Shown: positions 1-8,590, counted from the first letter of the stretch. The stretch: 10,184 nt of DNA from an uncultured Erysipelotrichaceae bacterium (GCA_945981915.1 CAMFRJ010000023.1:1-10184), one strand, 5' to 3'. Made by a program: numbers and translations. The notes: a model not told the origin generated them from the letters alone.

Positions 1-648
1 TAAGATGTCTTTATTTAAGATAATACTTCTTTTATGTGTTGTAGGATTAATGATGATACCAGAATATGAAGGATCATTAAGTACAATCCTAATGTATTCA
101 CTTAATGAAAAAACAAAAGTTTTTTGACATTGTTGATATTTATTTAATTCTTCAACACTTGAAAATAAAGGATAATAGTGTTTATTGTCAATAAGAAAAG
201 AAGGTTGCTTATCTCCTTCAAAAATAGAAATAAAATCACTGTGTAATGCTAATTCTTCTAATAAAGTATCCAATAATTCATATTTTCCACTATTCATTTG
301 TTCCAATAAATAATGAATATAATGATTAGAGACTTCATTCATATCATTAGTCGTTGTCAATTGTTCATTTGTAAAGATAAAACCTTTATCTATCAGTTGG
401 CCAACTTCTCTTTCTACAACCAAAGCATAGAAATTATTTTCAGGAATTATTTCGATTAATCTATTGATCTTGACACGTTTGTTGAGACCTTTAGGTCCAA
501 CAAGATGCATATACTCTAAATATTCCAATTGTTCTTCACTATGACCAAAAACAATAGTTTGGTGATCAATATAATCTTTTTTATAATCCACACAAAAAGA
601 ACAATCCTTGATTTTTGTCTCTTGTTTTATTTTTTTATGACGTAGCAT
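1..648 (-). CDS. SseB-like domain protein, 3' end cut by the window edge
   Basis: The frame is open from an ATG at 648 to base 1 (216 codons, no stop), so the C-terminus lies outside the window. AAGGA sits 9 nt before the ATG, which supports this start. Residues about 1-130 are unfamiliar and hydrophilic, with a CSFC (CxxC) pair near residue 17. Residues about 135-216 resemble the N-terminal SseB domain: a strand near FISIFEG, then YYPLFSSVEEL, then a helix, then GIIINPTTHKRSIILNKD, which matches the family's pattern of 'lplFts..ef' followed by 'giviNP'. The name comes from a type III secretion protein, but in Firmicutes such domains occur in cytoplasmic proteins of unknown role, so no secretion function is implied. 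No signal peptide or membrane segment is visible. It starts 54 nt after the mutY stop with no terminator between, so the two may be co-transcribed. The family call is moderate; the function is unknown. Confidence 0.6.
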   Translation of the reverse strand, partial: MLRHKKIKQETKIKDCSFCVDYKKDYIDHQTIVFGHSEEQLEYLEYMHLVGPKGLNKRVKINRLIEIIPENNFYALVVEREVGQLIDKGFIFTNEQLTTTNDMNEVSNHYIHYLLEQMNSGKYELLDTLLEELALHSDFISIFEGDKQPSFLIDNKHYYPLFSSVEELNKYQQCQKTFVFSLSEYIRIVLNDPSYSGIIINPTTHKRSIILNKDIL

Positions 649-702
649 ATTCTCACATCCTTATTTCTATCATATCTTAGAAATTTGACATTTACATGAA
701 CT

Positions 703-1716
703 CTATTGATATTTCAAAAATGCCTTTAATACCTTTTGATGAGCAGTTGAAATAGGAAGTTGTGCAATTTGCTCAAGAGAATACATTCCAGCCATCTCTT
801 GTGTCAATTCAAAATGATATATATGCATATACCAGGTACGATGTGTAAAAACATGTTTGATATCTTTAATAAAGCAATTGATTTGAAGGTCTTGACCATA
901 TTCATCATGAAATCTTTCTACAAATGAGTAGGGGCTTTCCAAATCATATTGAACAAAACCATAAAGATTTTCTAACAACCCTTCTTTATTTTTCAACAGT
1001 AAAAATTTCTCCTGATAAGTAATCACACCTGTTATATAATGAATGTCCTGATGTCTGATCTTTTTTATATTGACTGGTAAAACATCCTGTTGATGATGCT
1101 GATAAGCTTGACAATCATCCTGAATGGGACACAATTGACAGTGGGGATGAAGCGGTCTACAGATCATCGCTCCAAGATCCATCAATCCCTGATTAAATGA
1201 AGATGCATCTTGATGTTGAATTAATTTTTCAACGATCTGATAGATCTTTTTTTGTGTTTTATTTAAAGCAATATTATCATCTAATAAATATAAGCGAGAG
1301 ATGATTCTTAAAACATTACCATCAACTGCAGGAACACATTGATGAAAAGCAATCGATGAAATAGCCCCTGCTGTATATTGTCCTATACCTTTTAATGATA
1401 AGATATCTTGATAATCACGAGGAAAATGTCCATCATATTTTTCTTTGATCAATAATGCTGTTTCATGAAGATGTTTTGCTCTTCGATAATATCCTAATCC
1501 TTCCCATAATTTATAAACATCATCTAATGGCGCTTTCCCAAGAGCAATCACATCAGGAAAAACTTTCATAAATCTTTCAAAATAAGGAATCACTGCCTCT
1601 GTTGTTGTTTGTTGTAACATGATTTCACTGATCCAGATACGATAAGGATCATCATTTTCTCGCCAAGGAAAATCCCTATGATTATCTTGATACCATCTGA
1701 TTAGTTTTTCTTGCAT
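703..1716 (-). CDS. mutY: A/G-specific adenine DNA glycosylase MutY
   Basis: MutY removes adenine mispaired with 8-oxoguanine, starting base-excision repair that prevents G:C to T:A mutations. The 337-residue protein has the expected layout. The catalytic domain carries Glu31 in WISEIMLQQT, a helix-hairpin-helix LKGIGQYTAGAI (108-119) with the Tyr seen in Gram-positive MutY, and catalytic Asp132 in VDGNVLRI. A [4Fe-4S] loop follows with Cys186, 193, 196 and 202 in C-x6-C-x2-C-x5-C spacing. A C-terminal NUDIX-like domain (about 225-335) reads 8-oxoG. Its FSH loop is F290-T291-H292 here, Thr replacing the usual Ser, a mild change. GGAGG lies 6 nt before the ATG. The gene follows the terminator of the 961-residue protein by under 50 nt, with no strong promoter of its own visible. 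It is a housekeeping gene next to, not part of, the signalling island. Confidence 0.97.
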   Translation of the reverse strand: MQEKLIRWYQDNHRDFPWRENDDPYRIWISEIMLQQTTTEAVIPYFERFMKVFPDVIALGKAPLDDVYKLWEGLGYYRRAKHLHETALLIKEKYDGHFPRDYQDILSLKGIGQYTAGAISSIAFHQCVPAVDGNVLRIISRLYLLDDNIALNKTQKKIYQIVEKLIQHQDASSFNQGLMDLGAMICRPLHPHCQLCPIQDDCQAYQHHQQDVLPVNIKKIRHQDIHYITGVITYQEKFLLLKNKEGLLENLYGFVQYDLESPYSFVERFHDEYGQDLQINCFIKDIKHVFTHRTWYMHIYHFELTQEMAGMYSLEQIAQLPISTAHQKVLKAFLKYQ

Positions 1717-1735
1717 ACATATCCTCCCTATACTG

Positions 1736-1767
1736 ATAAAAAAAGAATCATATGATTCTTTTTTTAT
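1736..1767 (-). terminator. Palindromic intrinsic terminator after the GGDEF/EAL gene
   Basis: This is a perfect 32-nt inverted repeat. The core AGAATCAT/ATGATTCT is flanked by an A-run on one side and a T-run on the other, so it could terminate on either strand. The TAA stop of the 961-residue protein (1764-1766) lies inside the hairpin. It ends 19 nt before the mutY ATG, so mutY depends on read-through or on a weak promoter in the short gap. Confidence 0.75.
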
Positions 1768-4649
1768 TGATCTTTTGTTTCTATCATCTTTTTAATTTGA
1801 GAAAAACTCATCCCATCTTTTCTCCATTTATCTATTAATAAAAGTTCTTTTAAAGAAACTGGTTTAGAAAAATAATATCCTTGATAATAAGAAGCATGAA
1901 TATTTTTTAAATATTCATAATCAGTATCATATTCGACACCTTCTAAACAACTCTTTATAGATAATTTGTTTGTTGTTTCAATAATACTTGAAACAAACAA
2001 CTGATTGGCATGTTTATGTGAAATATTCTTAATCAATGACATATCAATTTTCACTATATCAATTGGTAATTCTAAAACTAGGCTCAATGAAGCACTACCT
2101 GTACCCATATCATCCATTGCCACAAGAATATTTTGTTCATTCAAATAATCCAACTTATCTTTTAAAATTGTATAATCTAAACTTCGACATCTTTCCGTTA
2201 ATTCTAAACACAATGATTGATGTGGAAAATCATATTCATCAAGTAGTGACACCAATGTGCGATGAAATTCCGGATGAGAGATTTGTTTGGCGGTTATATT
2301 AATATTGACAATGAACTGAGGATCTTTATCTACCCATGGTTTCATATCTTGGATTACTTGTCTAATGATCCACCATCCTAGATCTATGAAACTTGGATCC
2401 ATTTCAAGCCATTCGATAAAACATCCAGGTGAAACCACACCAAAATCTTCATTTTTCCATCTTAATAAAGCTTCCACACCTATGATCTGTTCATTTTGGG
2501 TATCAATGAGTGGCTGATAATTGATGAAATAGCCATCACAATGATTGATAATACTTTGACTCAATTCATAATATAGTTCAAGACGTTTTTCATCATAACC
2601 CTGAACACCTTCTCCCCAGAATGTCAAGACACCATGATTTTCATGCTTTGATTGACTCAAAGCATATTCGACTCCATTTCTAATCCATTGTTCATTAACA
2701 TTGAGATTATCAATAACTGCTCCACCAGCAGATAATGTTAAAGGAACAGGAATATTTTCTAAATAGATGCCTTTTTTACCAATATGCTTCGCCTCATTAT
2801 AGATATCTTCTAGTTTTTCTTTACTTCCATTTTGAAGACAAATGGCAAACTTTGCCCCATCCATACGGAAAACGCGCCCTTGTACACCTATTTGTTTTCT
2901 TAATTGTAAAGCAAATAAACGTAAAACTTCATTTCCAAAATTATTTCCATAAACAACATTGACACGACCAAAATTATTGATCCCTATCAATAAAATACTA
3001 GCTGTTGATTTATTTTCAAAAATCTTTTCTAACAAATGAGAATACTCTCTTTGATTATGAAGTCCTGTTACCGGATCTATACCATCAATGATTCCATGAT
3101 TAAAAAGAGTTCCTGCAAATAGGTCAACATCACCGTTTTCTCCTTTTAAGATTGTTCCCTGACATGTACAAACAACGTATTTTCCTTCTTTATTTTTTGC
3201 ACGATATTCTACATTATGCTTATCCTTTTTTCCAGAAAAAACCAATTGAATATCTTTTTTATAAGCTTCTCGATCTTCAGGATGGATAAATCCTTCCCAA
3301 ATCGTTCCTGCATCTAACATATATTCTCCTGGAAGTCCAAAATAATCAACTGCATTTTTAGACCAACGTGACACATTGGTACGCATATTGCATAAATAGA
3401 TATAACTATGGTCAGAAGTACTTGCAAAAGCATCAAAAACTCTTGTATCCAAGCCTGATTTATCTAATTGATCACTAAAATGTGCATAATTATCCGTTTT
3501 TTGGCTCAACAAAATTTCATTTTTCATTTTCCATTTATTTTGATACATATTATGATCAGCTTGTTGTAAAACTTCTTTTAACGAACTATATTCAGCTCCT
3601 GAAATTGCAAAACCCATAGCAACTTCTATAGGAAATGAGTATTGATAAGAAATATCCTGACATGCTTTCTTAACATGATCTATTTCTTTTTCTATTTTTT
3701 CTCTACTGACTCCAATATAAACAACTAAAAACTCATCTCCTCCCATACGATAAATATCTCGAGAGAGAAGCATCTGTTCAGTGAGTATCTGAGCAACTGT
3801 TCCGATATATTCATCACCTTTCATATGTCCGTAAAGATCATTCACTTTTTTTAAACCATTAAGATCACAAAAGACTAATCCAATAGGTCGATCATCATAT
3901 TTGCCTTTTTCATAATCATTTTTTAAAGCAGCAAAATCATATTCATAAACATTTCTATTCTTAACTCCTGTTAAAGCGTCTAAAATAGCTTTTGTCTGAA
4001 AAAAAGTAGCTGGATTTTCTAATCCAAAGAAAACGCCAATTGTAAGAATGGTTACTGAAGCTCCAGTAAATAATAGCTCAGGAACCATGATTTGAATAAT
4101 TTCTGCAACAACAGCAATGATCAAAGAAGGAACCAGTGTTCTTCGAATATGTGTATTAAGATTATGATAATGTTTTGCTAGTAACAAAATAGCAAACAAT
4201 AAAAACAGCAAAGCAACTGCATAGCCAACAAAAGCAGCCATTCCATAACTATACATCGTTCCATTTCCCTTTAAAAAATCCATTGGCAAAAATGGCAAAG
4301 CGAAACAATAAACAATAATGATTCCTAAAGAAATTTTTTGAACCTGTCTTTCTTTTTCATCCAAAGAAACAAGTTTAACGACGTATAATAATAATTCTCT
4401 AGTAAATAATAGAGCAAAAAGATAAAACAGTACATGAGCAAACCAATTAATAGAATGAGGAATAACAGTCAGATGATTGACCCAAAACACAGTAATAAGA
4501 TCAAAAACAATATGTCCAATCGCAAAAGAACATATTTTAAAGAAACTTCTATTTTCTTTACCAATCTTATAAAGTTGACTTGTTAAAAATAAGAAAACAA
4601 GAATAATCAAACATAATATTTCTTCTCTCATTGTAATCAATAAATTCAT
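1764..4649 (-). CDS. Membrane GGDEF-PAS-GGDEF-EAL protein (c-di-GMP synthesis/breakdown)
   Basis: This 961-residue protein makes and/or hydrolyses cyclic di-GMP at the inner face of the membrane. Residues 10-210 hold about seven hydrophobic segments, a sensor of no family I can name. GGDEF domain 1 (about 220-378) has an intact RMGGDEF (301-307), DLNGLKKVND and YGHMKGDE, but no RxxD product-inhibition site before it. A PAS/PAC domain follows (about 412-518). GGDEF domain 2 (about 522-680) is degenerate: DGAKF at the active-site turn (597-601) and INNF in place of the Asp-containing loop. The EAL domain (about 690-945) keeps the catalytic set: E726 (EALLRW), N784, E816/E819, D846-D847, K867, E903, Q923. 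It is therefore probably a phosphodiesterase that may also be a cyclase. It follows the kinase gene by 106 nt with no clear terminator, so is probably in the same operon. A ribosome site AAAGG precedes the ATG by 11 nt; Met7 is an alternative start. Confidence 0.93.
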   Translation of the reverse strand: MNLLITMREEILCLIILVFLFLTSQLYKIGKENRSFFKICSFAIGHIVFDLITVFWVNHLTVIPHSINWFAHVLFYLFALLFTRELLLYVVKLVSLDEKERQVQKISLGIIIVYCFALPFLPMDFLKGNGTMYSYGMAAFVGYAVALLFLLFAILLLAKHYHNLNTHIRRTLVPSLIIAVVAEIIQIMVPELLFTGASVTILTIGVFFGLENPATFFQTKAILDALTGVKNRNVYEYDFAALKNDYEKGKYDDRPIGLVFCDLNGLKKVNDLYGHMKGDEYIGTVAQILTEQMLLSRDIYRMGGDEFLVVYIGVSREKIEKEIDHVKKACQDISYQYSFPIEVAMGFAISGAEYSSLKEVLQQADHNMYQNKWKMKNEILLSQKTDNYAHFSDQLDKSGLDTRVFDAFASTSDHSYIYLCNMRTNVSRWSKNAVDYFGLPGEYMLDAGTIWEGFIHPEDREAYKKDIQLVFSGKKDKHNVEYRAKNKEGKYVVCTCQGTILKGENGDVDLFAGTLFNHGIIDGIDPVTGLHNQREYSHLLEKIFENKSTASILLIGINNFGRVNVVYGNNFGNEVLRLFALQLRKQIGVQGRVFRMDGAKFAICLQNGSKEKLEDIYNEAKHIGKKGIYLENIPVPLTLSAGGAVIDNLNVNEQWIRNGVEYALSQSKHENHGVLTFWGEGVQGYDEKRLELYYELSQSIINHCDGYFINYQPLIDTQNEQIIGVEALLRWKNEDFGVVSPGCFIEWLEMDPSFIDLGWWIIRQVIQDMKPWVDKDPQFIVNINITAKQISHPEFHRTLVSLLDEYDFPHQSLCLELTERCRSLDYTILKDKLDYLNEQNILVAMDDMGTGSASLSLVLELPIDIVKIDMSLIKNISHKHANQLFVSSIIETTNKLSIKSCLEGVEYDTDYEYLKNIHASYYQGYYFSKPVSLKELLLIDKWRKDGMSFSQIKKMIETKDQ

Positions 4650-4699
4650 ATTATTCCCAACCTTTCAAAATGATTGACCCATTTTACTATTTCATGAAT

Positions 4700-4718
4700 A
4701 TGATCATTTTCAGATCAT
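4700..4718. repeat. Small inverted repeat between kinase and GGDEF-EAL genes
   Basis: ATGATC and GATCAT form a 6-bp stem around a 7-nt loop in the middle of the 106-nt gap between the kinase stop and the next start. It lacks a T-run, so it is not a standard terminator. It could be a protein-binding site, an mRNA-processing hairpin, or chance in AT-rich DNA. A TAAAAT hexamer (4681-4686, minus strand) could be a -10 box, but no matching -35 is seen. Confidence 0.25.
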
Positions 4719-4755
4719 TGAAAACACCAATACATCAAAACATATGAAAACATCT

Positions 4756-6501
4756 CTATAGCATGTCGCTTTTAGGAATTGAGATGATAACATGTGTCCC
4801 CTGTCCGGGAGCTGAACGAATCAAAAGCGTTCCTCGACACATCTCTTTCAAACGATTTTTCACATTTCTAAGGCCGACATGACTTGGCCCATCTTCATTA
4901 TTGAAATCAAATCCTACACCATCATCAATAACTTCAATTTGATAATGATCTTCCAATTCTTGTGTTCGAATGGTAATGGTAATCATTTGAACAGGTTCTT
5001 TCAATCCATGCTTAACAGCGTTTTCAACCAAAGGTTGAATTGTTAAAGCTGGAATAGAAAAGTGTGTTTCTTGAATATCATAAATAATATTCAAATCATC
5101 ATCAAATCTCATTTTTTCTAAAGCTAAATAGGTTTTGACATGTTTTAATTCAACATCAAAGGAAACAGGTGTCTCTCTTTTTAATGAATCAACATTCACA
5201 CGTAAATATTCTGAAAAATCACTGATTGCCCTTTTCGCAATAAGAGGATTTTTTTCACATAAATGATAAATTGTATTTAACGAATTATATAAAAAGTGAG
5301 GTTGTATCTGACTAATCATAATTGAAATACGATTTTTCATCAATTCAGTTTCTTGTTCTTTAATTTTTTGTTCCTGATGAATATAGTCTAAAACGAACCT
5401 AAAAGCTGCCAAAACTGTATACATCAAAAAACCAAGTAAAGTAAAGATCAAACCTGAAGAATGCCCGCGTACATAAAATATACAAACATCAATGATACCA
5501 CCAATCGTGCAAAATGATACGAGAATTTGCATTGTTCTTTCTTTGAAAGAATATTGGCGATGATAATATATGACATAACCAATTAAAATAATTGCTGATA
5601 AAATAATAAAAATGTGAATCAAAAATAGTGTTTCCCTAAGATCAGCAATATGGAATAATTGTAAACATATCATGACATAATCACCAATTAGAAATAACAT
5701 AATCAAATGATTAAAAATAAGATTTGCTTCTCTATGTTCAATATTGCGAATCAGTTTCAATAAAGGAATAGCGACAATCATTAAAGTAAGTATGGAAAGA
5801 CAAGATAACATAGTGCTATGATGAGGAAATAATAACGGTGATGCTCTGGTATCCGATATTTTCCATAAACCTAACAAAATTGAAAATAATCCCAAATATG
5901 TCATTTTGATATTGTTTTTATGATGAAAAGCTAAATATATTGAAAAGAATAAAAAGAGAACTCCGATAAAGAGAATAATAGCACTAATCAGTAACTGTGG
6001 CAGATCCTCATGGATACACCATGAATATATATCTTGCTTAGAACCAATCAAAAAATCAATATTTCTATCTTTCACTGATTCATAAACAGGTGTTGCTACG
6101 ATTTTTATCGTTTTACCAACATCACTTTGATAAAGTGGAACAAATACCCAATTACTTCCAATTGTCTTTAAAAAAGAATTGTTTTTATTAAGTGAAAGCT
6201 GGTAAACCAATTCATCATCTATATAGACATCTGCATAATGATGAACAATATAGAAAGCTAGCGTATTTTCAGTATATGAACGATCATCTAATGTGAATTG
6301 ATAAACTCTTTGTACGTCCAAAGGTGCAGTTTTCTTCTCTTCAATATGATATAAATAATTGTCTAATTGGTAAAAACCTGTATCATTTCTTAGTGAGAAT
6401 TCTTTATTATTATCATAAAGAGCAGCATATCCTAACATCATCACTATTACACAAAGCAGTCCACAAAAAACAATATTGATCAATTGATCAAATTTTTTCA
6501 T
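4756..6501 (-). CDS. Membrane sensor histidine kinase, His_kinase/HATPase (LytS/YesM type)
   Basis: This 581-residue kinase senses something outside the cell and phosphorylates a partner response regulator. A membrane anchor (about 10-28) is followed by an extracytoplasmic domain (about 30-165) with repeated beta-strand patterns such as DVYIDDELVYQL, resembling the jelly-roll sensor of 7TMR-DISM-type receptors. Seven or so membrane segments follow (about 168-372), then a short coiled coil. The catalytic part is of the His_kinase class rather than HisKA: phospho-acceptor His402 in SQIQPHFLYNSLNT, N-box QPLVENAVKHGL (Asn494), G-boxes DDGVGF (526-531) and GQGTH (566-570). It starts 31 nt after the regulator's stop, with GAGGA about 8 nt before the ATG, so the two are co-transcribed and are almost certainly cognate. 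The jelly-roll likeness hints at a sugar or small-ligand signal, but that is inference. Confidence 0.9.
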   Translation of the reverse strand: MKKFDQLINIVFCGLLCVIVMMLGYAALYDNNKEFSLRNDTGFYQLDNYLYHIEEKKTAPLDVQRVYQFTLDDRSYTENTLAFYIVHHYADVYIDDELVYQLSLNKNNSFLKTIGSNWVFVPLYQSDVGKTIKIVATPVYESVKDRNIDFLIGSKQDIYSWCIHEDLPQLLISAIILFIGVLFLFFSIYLAFHHKNNIKMTYLGLFSILLGLWKISDTRASPLLFPHHSTMLSCLSILTLMIVAIPLLKLIRNIEHREANLIFNHLIMLFLIGDYVMICLQLFHIADLRETLFLIHIFIILSAIILIGYVIYYHRQYSFKERTMQILVSFCTIGGIIDVCIFYVRGHSSGLIFTLLGFLMYTVLAAFRFVLDYIHQEQKIKEQETELMKNRISIMISQIQPHFLYNSLNTIYHLCEKNPLIAKRAISDFSEYLRVNVDSLKRETPVSFDVELKHVKTYLALEKMRFDDDLNIIYDIQETHFSIPALTIQPLVENAVKHGLKEPVQMITITIRTQELEDHYQIEVIDDGVGFDFNNEDGPSHVGLRNVKNRLKEMCRGTLLIRSAPGQGTHVIISIPKSDML

Positions 6502-6532
6502 TATTCATTCCTCTTATATAAAAAATAATTTC

Positions 6533-7327
6533 CTAATCCCTATCATTTTGAAAATCACTTAATGAAAAATCACTCCAACTGTATTGTGTCATATATTCCC
6601 CATTAAATAAGTTGATTGCATATGCTTTACCTTTTAACCAATCATAATAATCACAAGAAATCATATCTGGATTGATCCCGATTCTTCCCCTTGATTTGAC
6701 GATAACACCATGACATCCCAAATCATCAAGAGTATGAATCAAATCACTATATAAATTTCTTAGATAAGAAGACACACTTGTTGTTTTTGCACTATCTTCC
6801 CATAAAATAGAAATAATTTCCCCATTACTACACATAGCTCCATTACGATCCACCAAATAAGCGAACAACTCTCTTGTTTTATTATATTTGAATTGAATAG
6901 GCTCATTTTGAACAAAGCATTCAAAATTACCAAAAGTTTTCACATTCAATCTCTTTTTAACAGCCATATCTAGAGGATGACGCAAATTATCTAATTCTAT
7001 TTTAATTTTCTCTTCAGTAATAGGTTTCATCACATATCCACTCGCATGCAATTCAAAAGCATCAGGAGCATATTCACTATAACCTGTTGTAAATATAATA
7101 TTGATTTGTGGCTGTATCAGCTTTAATTTTTTAGCTAATGAAATACCATTCATACCTCTCATTTCAATATCTAAAAAAACAATATCACAACTATTTTTAT
7201 CAATATATTTCAATGCACCATCTCCTGACTTAAAGCCACAGATTTGACACTCAGGAACAACTTTTGAAATAACAGATATCAACCCTTCTAAAGCTATTTT
7301 TTCATCATCTACTGCTATAATATTCAT
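6533..7327 (-). CDS. Response regulator: receiver plus SARP-like winged-helix domain
   Basis: This 264-residue transcription regulator is first in its operon and is the likely partner of the kinase downstream. The receiver domain (1-118) has the acidic pair Asp7-Asp8, phospho-acceptor Asp53 in FLDIEM, the conserved Thr in FTTGY (about 80-81) and Lys101 in MKP. Residues about 126-225 form an OmpR/SARP-like winged helix: RLNVKTFGNFECFV, the helix TRELFAYLVDRNGAMCSNGEIISILW, then YLRNLYSDL and a GRIGINPD wing-like turn. A short tail (CDYYDWLKG onward) looks like the start of a BTAD-type helical domain, which is cut short here. LytS-type kinases are more often paired with LytTR regulators, so this output domain is the less usual partner. 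GAAGG sits 6 nt before the ATG. Targets are unknown; autoregulation of its own operon is a reasonable guess. Confidence 0.88.
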   Translation of the reverse strand: MNIIAVDDEKIALEGLISVISKVVPECQICGFKSGDGALKYIDKNSCDIVFLDIEMRGMNGISLAKKLKLIQPQINIIFTTGYSEYAPDAFELHASGYVMKPITEEKIKIELDNLRHPLDMAVKKRLNVKTFGNFECFVQNEPIQFKYNKTRELFAYLVDRNGAMCSNGEIISILWEDSAKTTSVSSYLRNLYSDLIHTLDDLGCHGVIVKSRGRIGINPDMISCDYYDWLKGKAYAINLFNGEYMTQYSWSDFSLSDFQNDRD

Positions 7328-7361
7328 ATCATACCTTCACTCATACTTTTTATCTGTCCCT

Positions 7362-7390
7362 ATTATAACATATATACATAAAAAAATGAA
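7362..7390 (-). promoter_or_regulatory. Extended -10 promoter for the two-component operon
   Basis: On the minus strand, TGTTATAAT (perfect -10 with the TGn extension; TATAAT at 7362-7367) lies about 35 nt before the regulator ATG. The -35 position 17 nt upstream is poor (TTCATT, 7385-7390), as is usual for extended -10 promoters. It lies just downstream of the cyclase terminator, so it marks the start of a new transcription unit. Confidence 0.6.
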
Positions 7391-7402
7391 AAATAAGCTA
7401 AC

Positions 7403-7423
7403 AAAAAACAAGGTTCCCCTTGT
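7403..7423 (-). terminator. Intrinsic terminator after the GGDEF cyclase gene
   Basis: Read on the minus strand, ACAAGG, a GGAA tetraloop and CCTTGT form a 6-bp stem followed by six T. It starts 2 nt after the cyclase TAA and separates the EAL/GGDEF unit from the two-component operon. Confidence 0.78.
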
Positions 7424-7425
7424 CT

Positions 7426-8580
7426 TTAATGTCTTCTATCAATACCAATTTGTTGATAATAATTCTTTTTAGCCAAATACATTTCTTTATCCATATCAGA
7501 TAAGAATTTTTCAATATCAGTAGATACTGTATCAAATTGACTATAACCCATTGCCAAAGATAACTGAAAAGGTACTTTTCCAGTTTGATTCCATTCATCG
7601 ATATCATCTTCAATCTTCCTAATCATCAATTTAACATCAGTTTCACTATCACTTTGCATCAAAAAAATAAATTCATCACCTGCATAACGAATCGCCAAAC
7701 AATGCTCATCAAGAGATTTCGTTAAGATTTCACCAATGATACGAATTGCATTATCTCCTTGAAAATGTCCATAATGATCATTGATACTTTTAAAATCATT
7801 GACATCGATCATTATTCCATAAACATTTTGTTGTCCACGTTTTTTAAATGTACTCAAAATATGATCCATATAGCGACGATTATATAAACCTGAAAGAGAA
7901 TCAACATATGCATTCATAGATTGTACTTGAATATAGACAAAGATAAAAGCAATAGCCACTGAAGTCCATCCTGCTGTGATTCCATAAAAGAATCCCTGAA
8001 TAAGTGTTCCGGTGATACAAGGAATCACAAAATAATAGACTGGAAAAAATTTAATATCCAAACCTTTTCTTTTTGACTTTTCAACCAAATAAATACTATA
8101 GAAAAAATAGAAAAATAAAATCACATAAATCACTAAGACAAACTGTCCTCTTTGATAAACATTATCTTGGGTAATAGAAAAAATCCAATGATTATAATAG
8201 TTAAACAAATTCATGACAATATCAATTCCTAAAGGAAAAAACAAATATTTTGCCTGTTTGTAAACACTATTAATACTTTTATGCAAACGAAAATCAACAT
8301 ATAAACACCAGAAATAACCCACTGTACAAGTTCCTATATAACATAAGCTATTCATAACATAGGAAAGTATCTTACATCCTGGAAATATTTTCCCATCAAT
8401 CACAAATGTTAACATTTCTATAAAGCAACCCATAATGGTTAACCAAATCAGAATATCGAAGATCTTTTCACCATTAGGAAACTTTTCATTACTTTTTACT
8501 CTCGTTAATCGTAAAAACATCATCAATAGAATGCCAATTAAATTGACTGCATAAATCTCTACAAAATTTCCTGAATTCAT
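7426..8580 (-). CDS. Membrane diguanylate cyclase (GGDEF, AGDEF variant)
   Basis: This protein is predicted to make c-di-GMP from two GTP. From the chosen ATG it has 384 residues. About six membrane segments occupy residues 5-222. A C-terminal GGDEF domain follows, with SLSGLYNRR, the metal/GTP loop IDVNDFKSINDHYGHFQGD and the active-site turn RYAGDEF (about 298-304). The first Gly is replaced by Ala; the catalytic Asp-Glu pair is kept, so activity is likely but not certain. No RxxD inhibitory site precedes it. The frame extends upstream to a TTG at 8595, but GGAGG (8586-8590) lies inside that extension and 5 nt before the ATG at 8580, so 8580 is the better start; ATG 8583 is only 2 nt away. 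The gene follows the EAL gene with no terminator I trust, suggesting a matched synthase/hydrolase pair. Confidence 0.9.
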   Translation of the reverse strand: MNSGNFVEIYAVNLIGILLMMFLRLTRVKSNEKFPNGEKIFDILIWLTIMGCFIEMLTFVIDGKIFPGCKILSYVMNSLCYIGTCTVGYFWCLYVDFRLHKSINSVYKQAKYLFFPLGIDIVMNLFNYYNHWIFSITQDNVYQRGQFVLVIYVILFFYFFYSIYLVEKSKRKGLDIKFFPVYYFVIPCITGTLIQGFFYGITAGWTSVAIAFIFVYIQVQSMNAYVDSLSGLYNRRYMDHILSTFKKRGQQNVYGIMIDVNDFKSINDHYGHFQGDNAIRIIGEILTKSLDEHCLAIRYAGDEFIFLMQSDSETDVKLMIRKIEDDIDEWNQTGKVPFQLSLAMGYSQFDTVSTDIEKFLSDMDKEMYLAKKNYYQQIGIDRRH

Positions 8581-8585
8581 CATAT

Positions 8586-8590
8586 CCTCC
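8586..8590 (-). promoter_or_regulatory. Ribosome binding site that fixes the cyclase start
   Basis: GGAGG on the minus strand lies 5 nt before ATG 8580. It falls inside the longer reading frame that would begin at TTG 8595, so it argues against that start. Confidence 0.7.

Noticed and set aside
685..713. Plus-strand promoter starting at TTGACA (685-690)
   Set aside because: No usable -10 box at the right distance, and it would only drive antisense to mutY.
2036..2302. Plus-strand open frame of 88 codons
   Set aside because: It lies wholly antisense to the EAL domain of the 961-residue protein, with no family likeness.
2735..2962. Plus-strand open frame of 75 codons
   Set aside because: Antisense to the degenerate GGDEF coding region; no ribosome site or family likeness.
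7398..7613. Minus-strand open frame of 71 codons
   Set aside because: Overlaps the 3' end of the cyclase in another frame and runs through its terminator.
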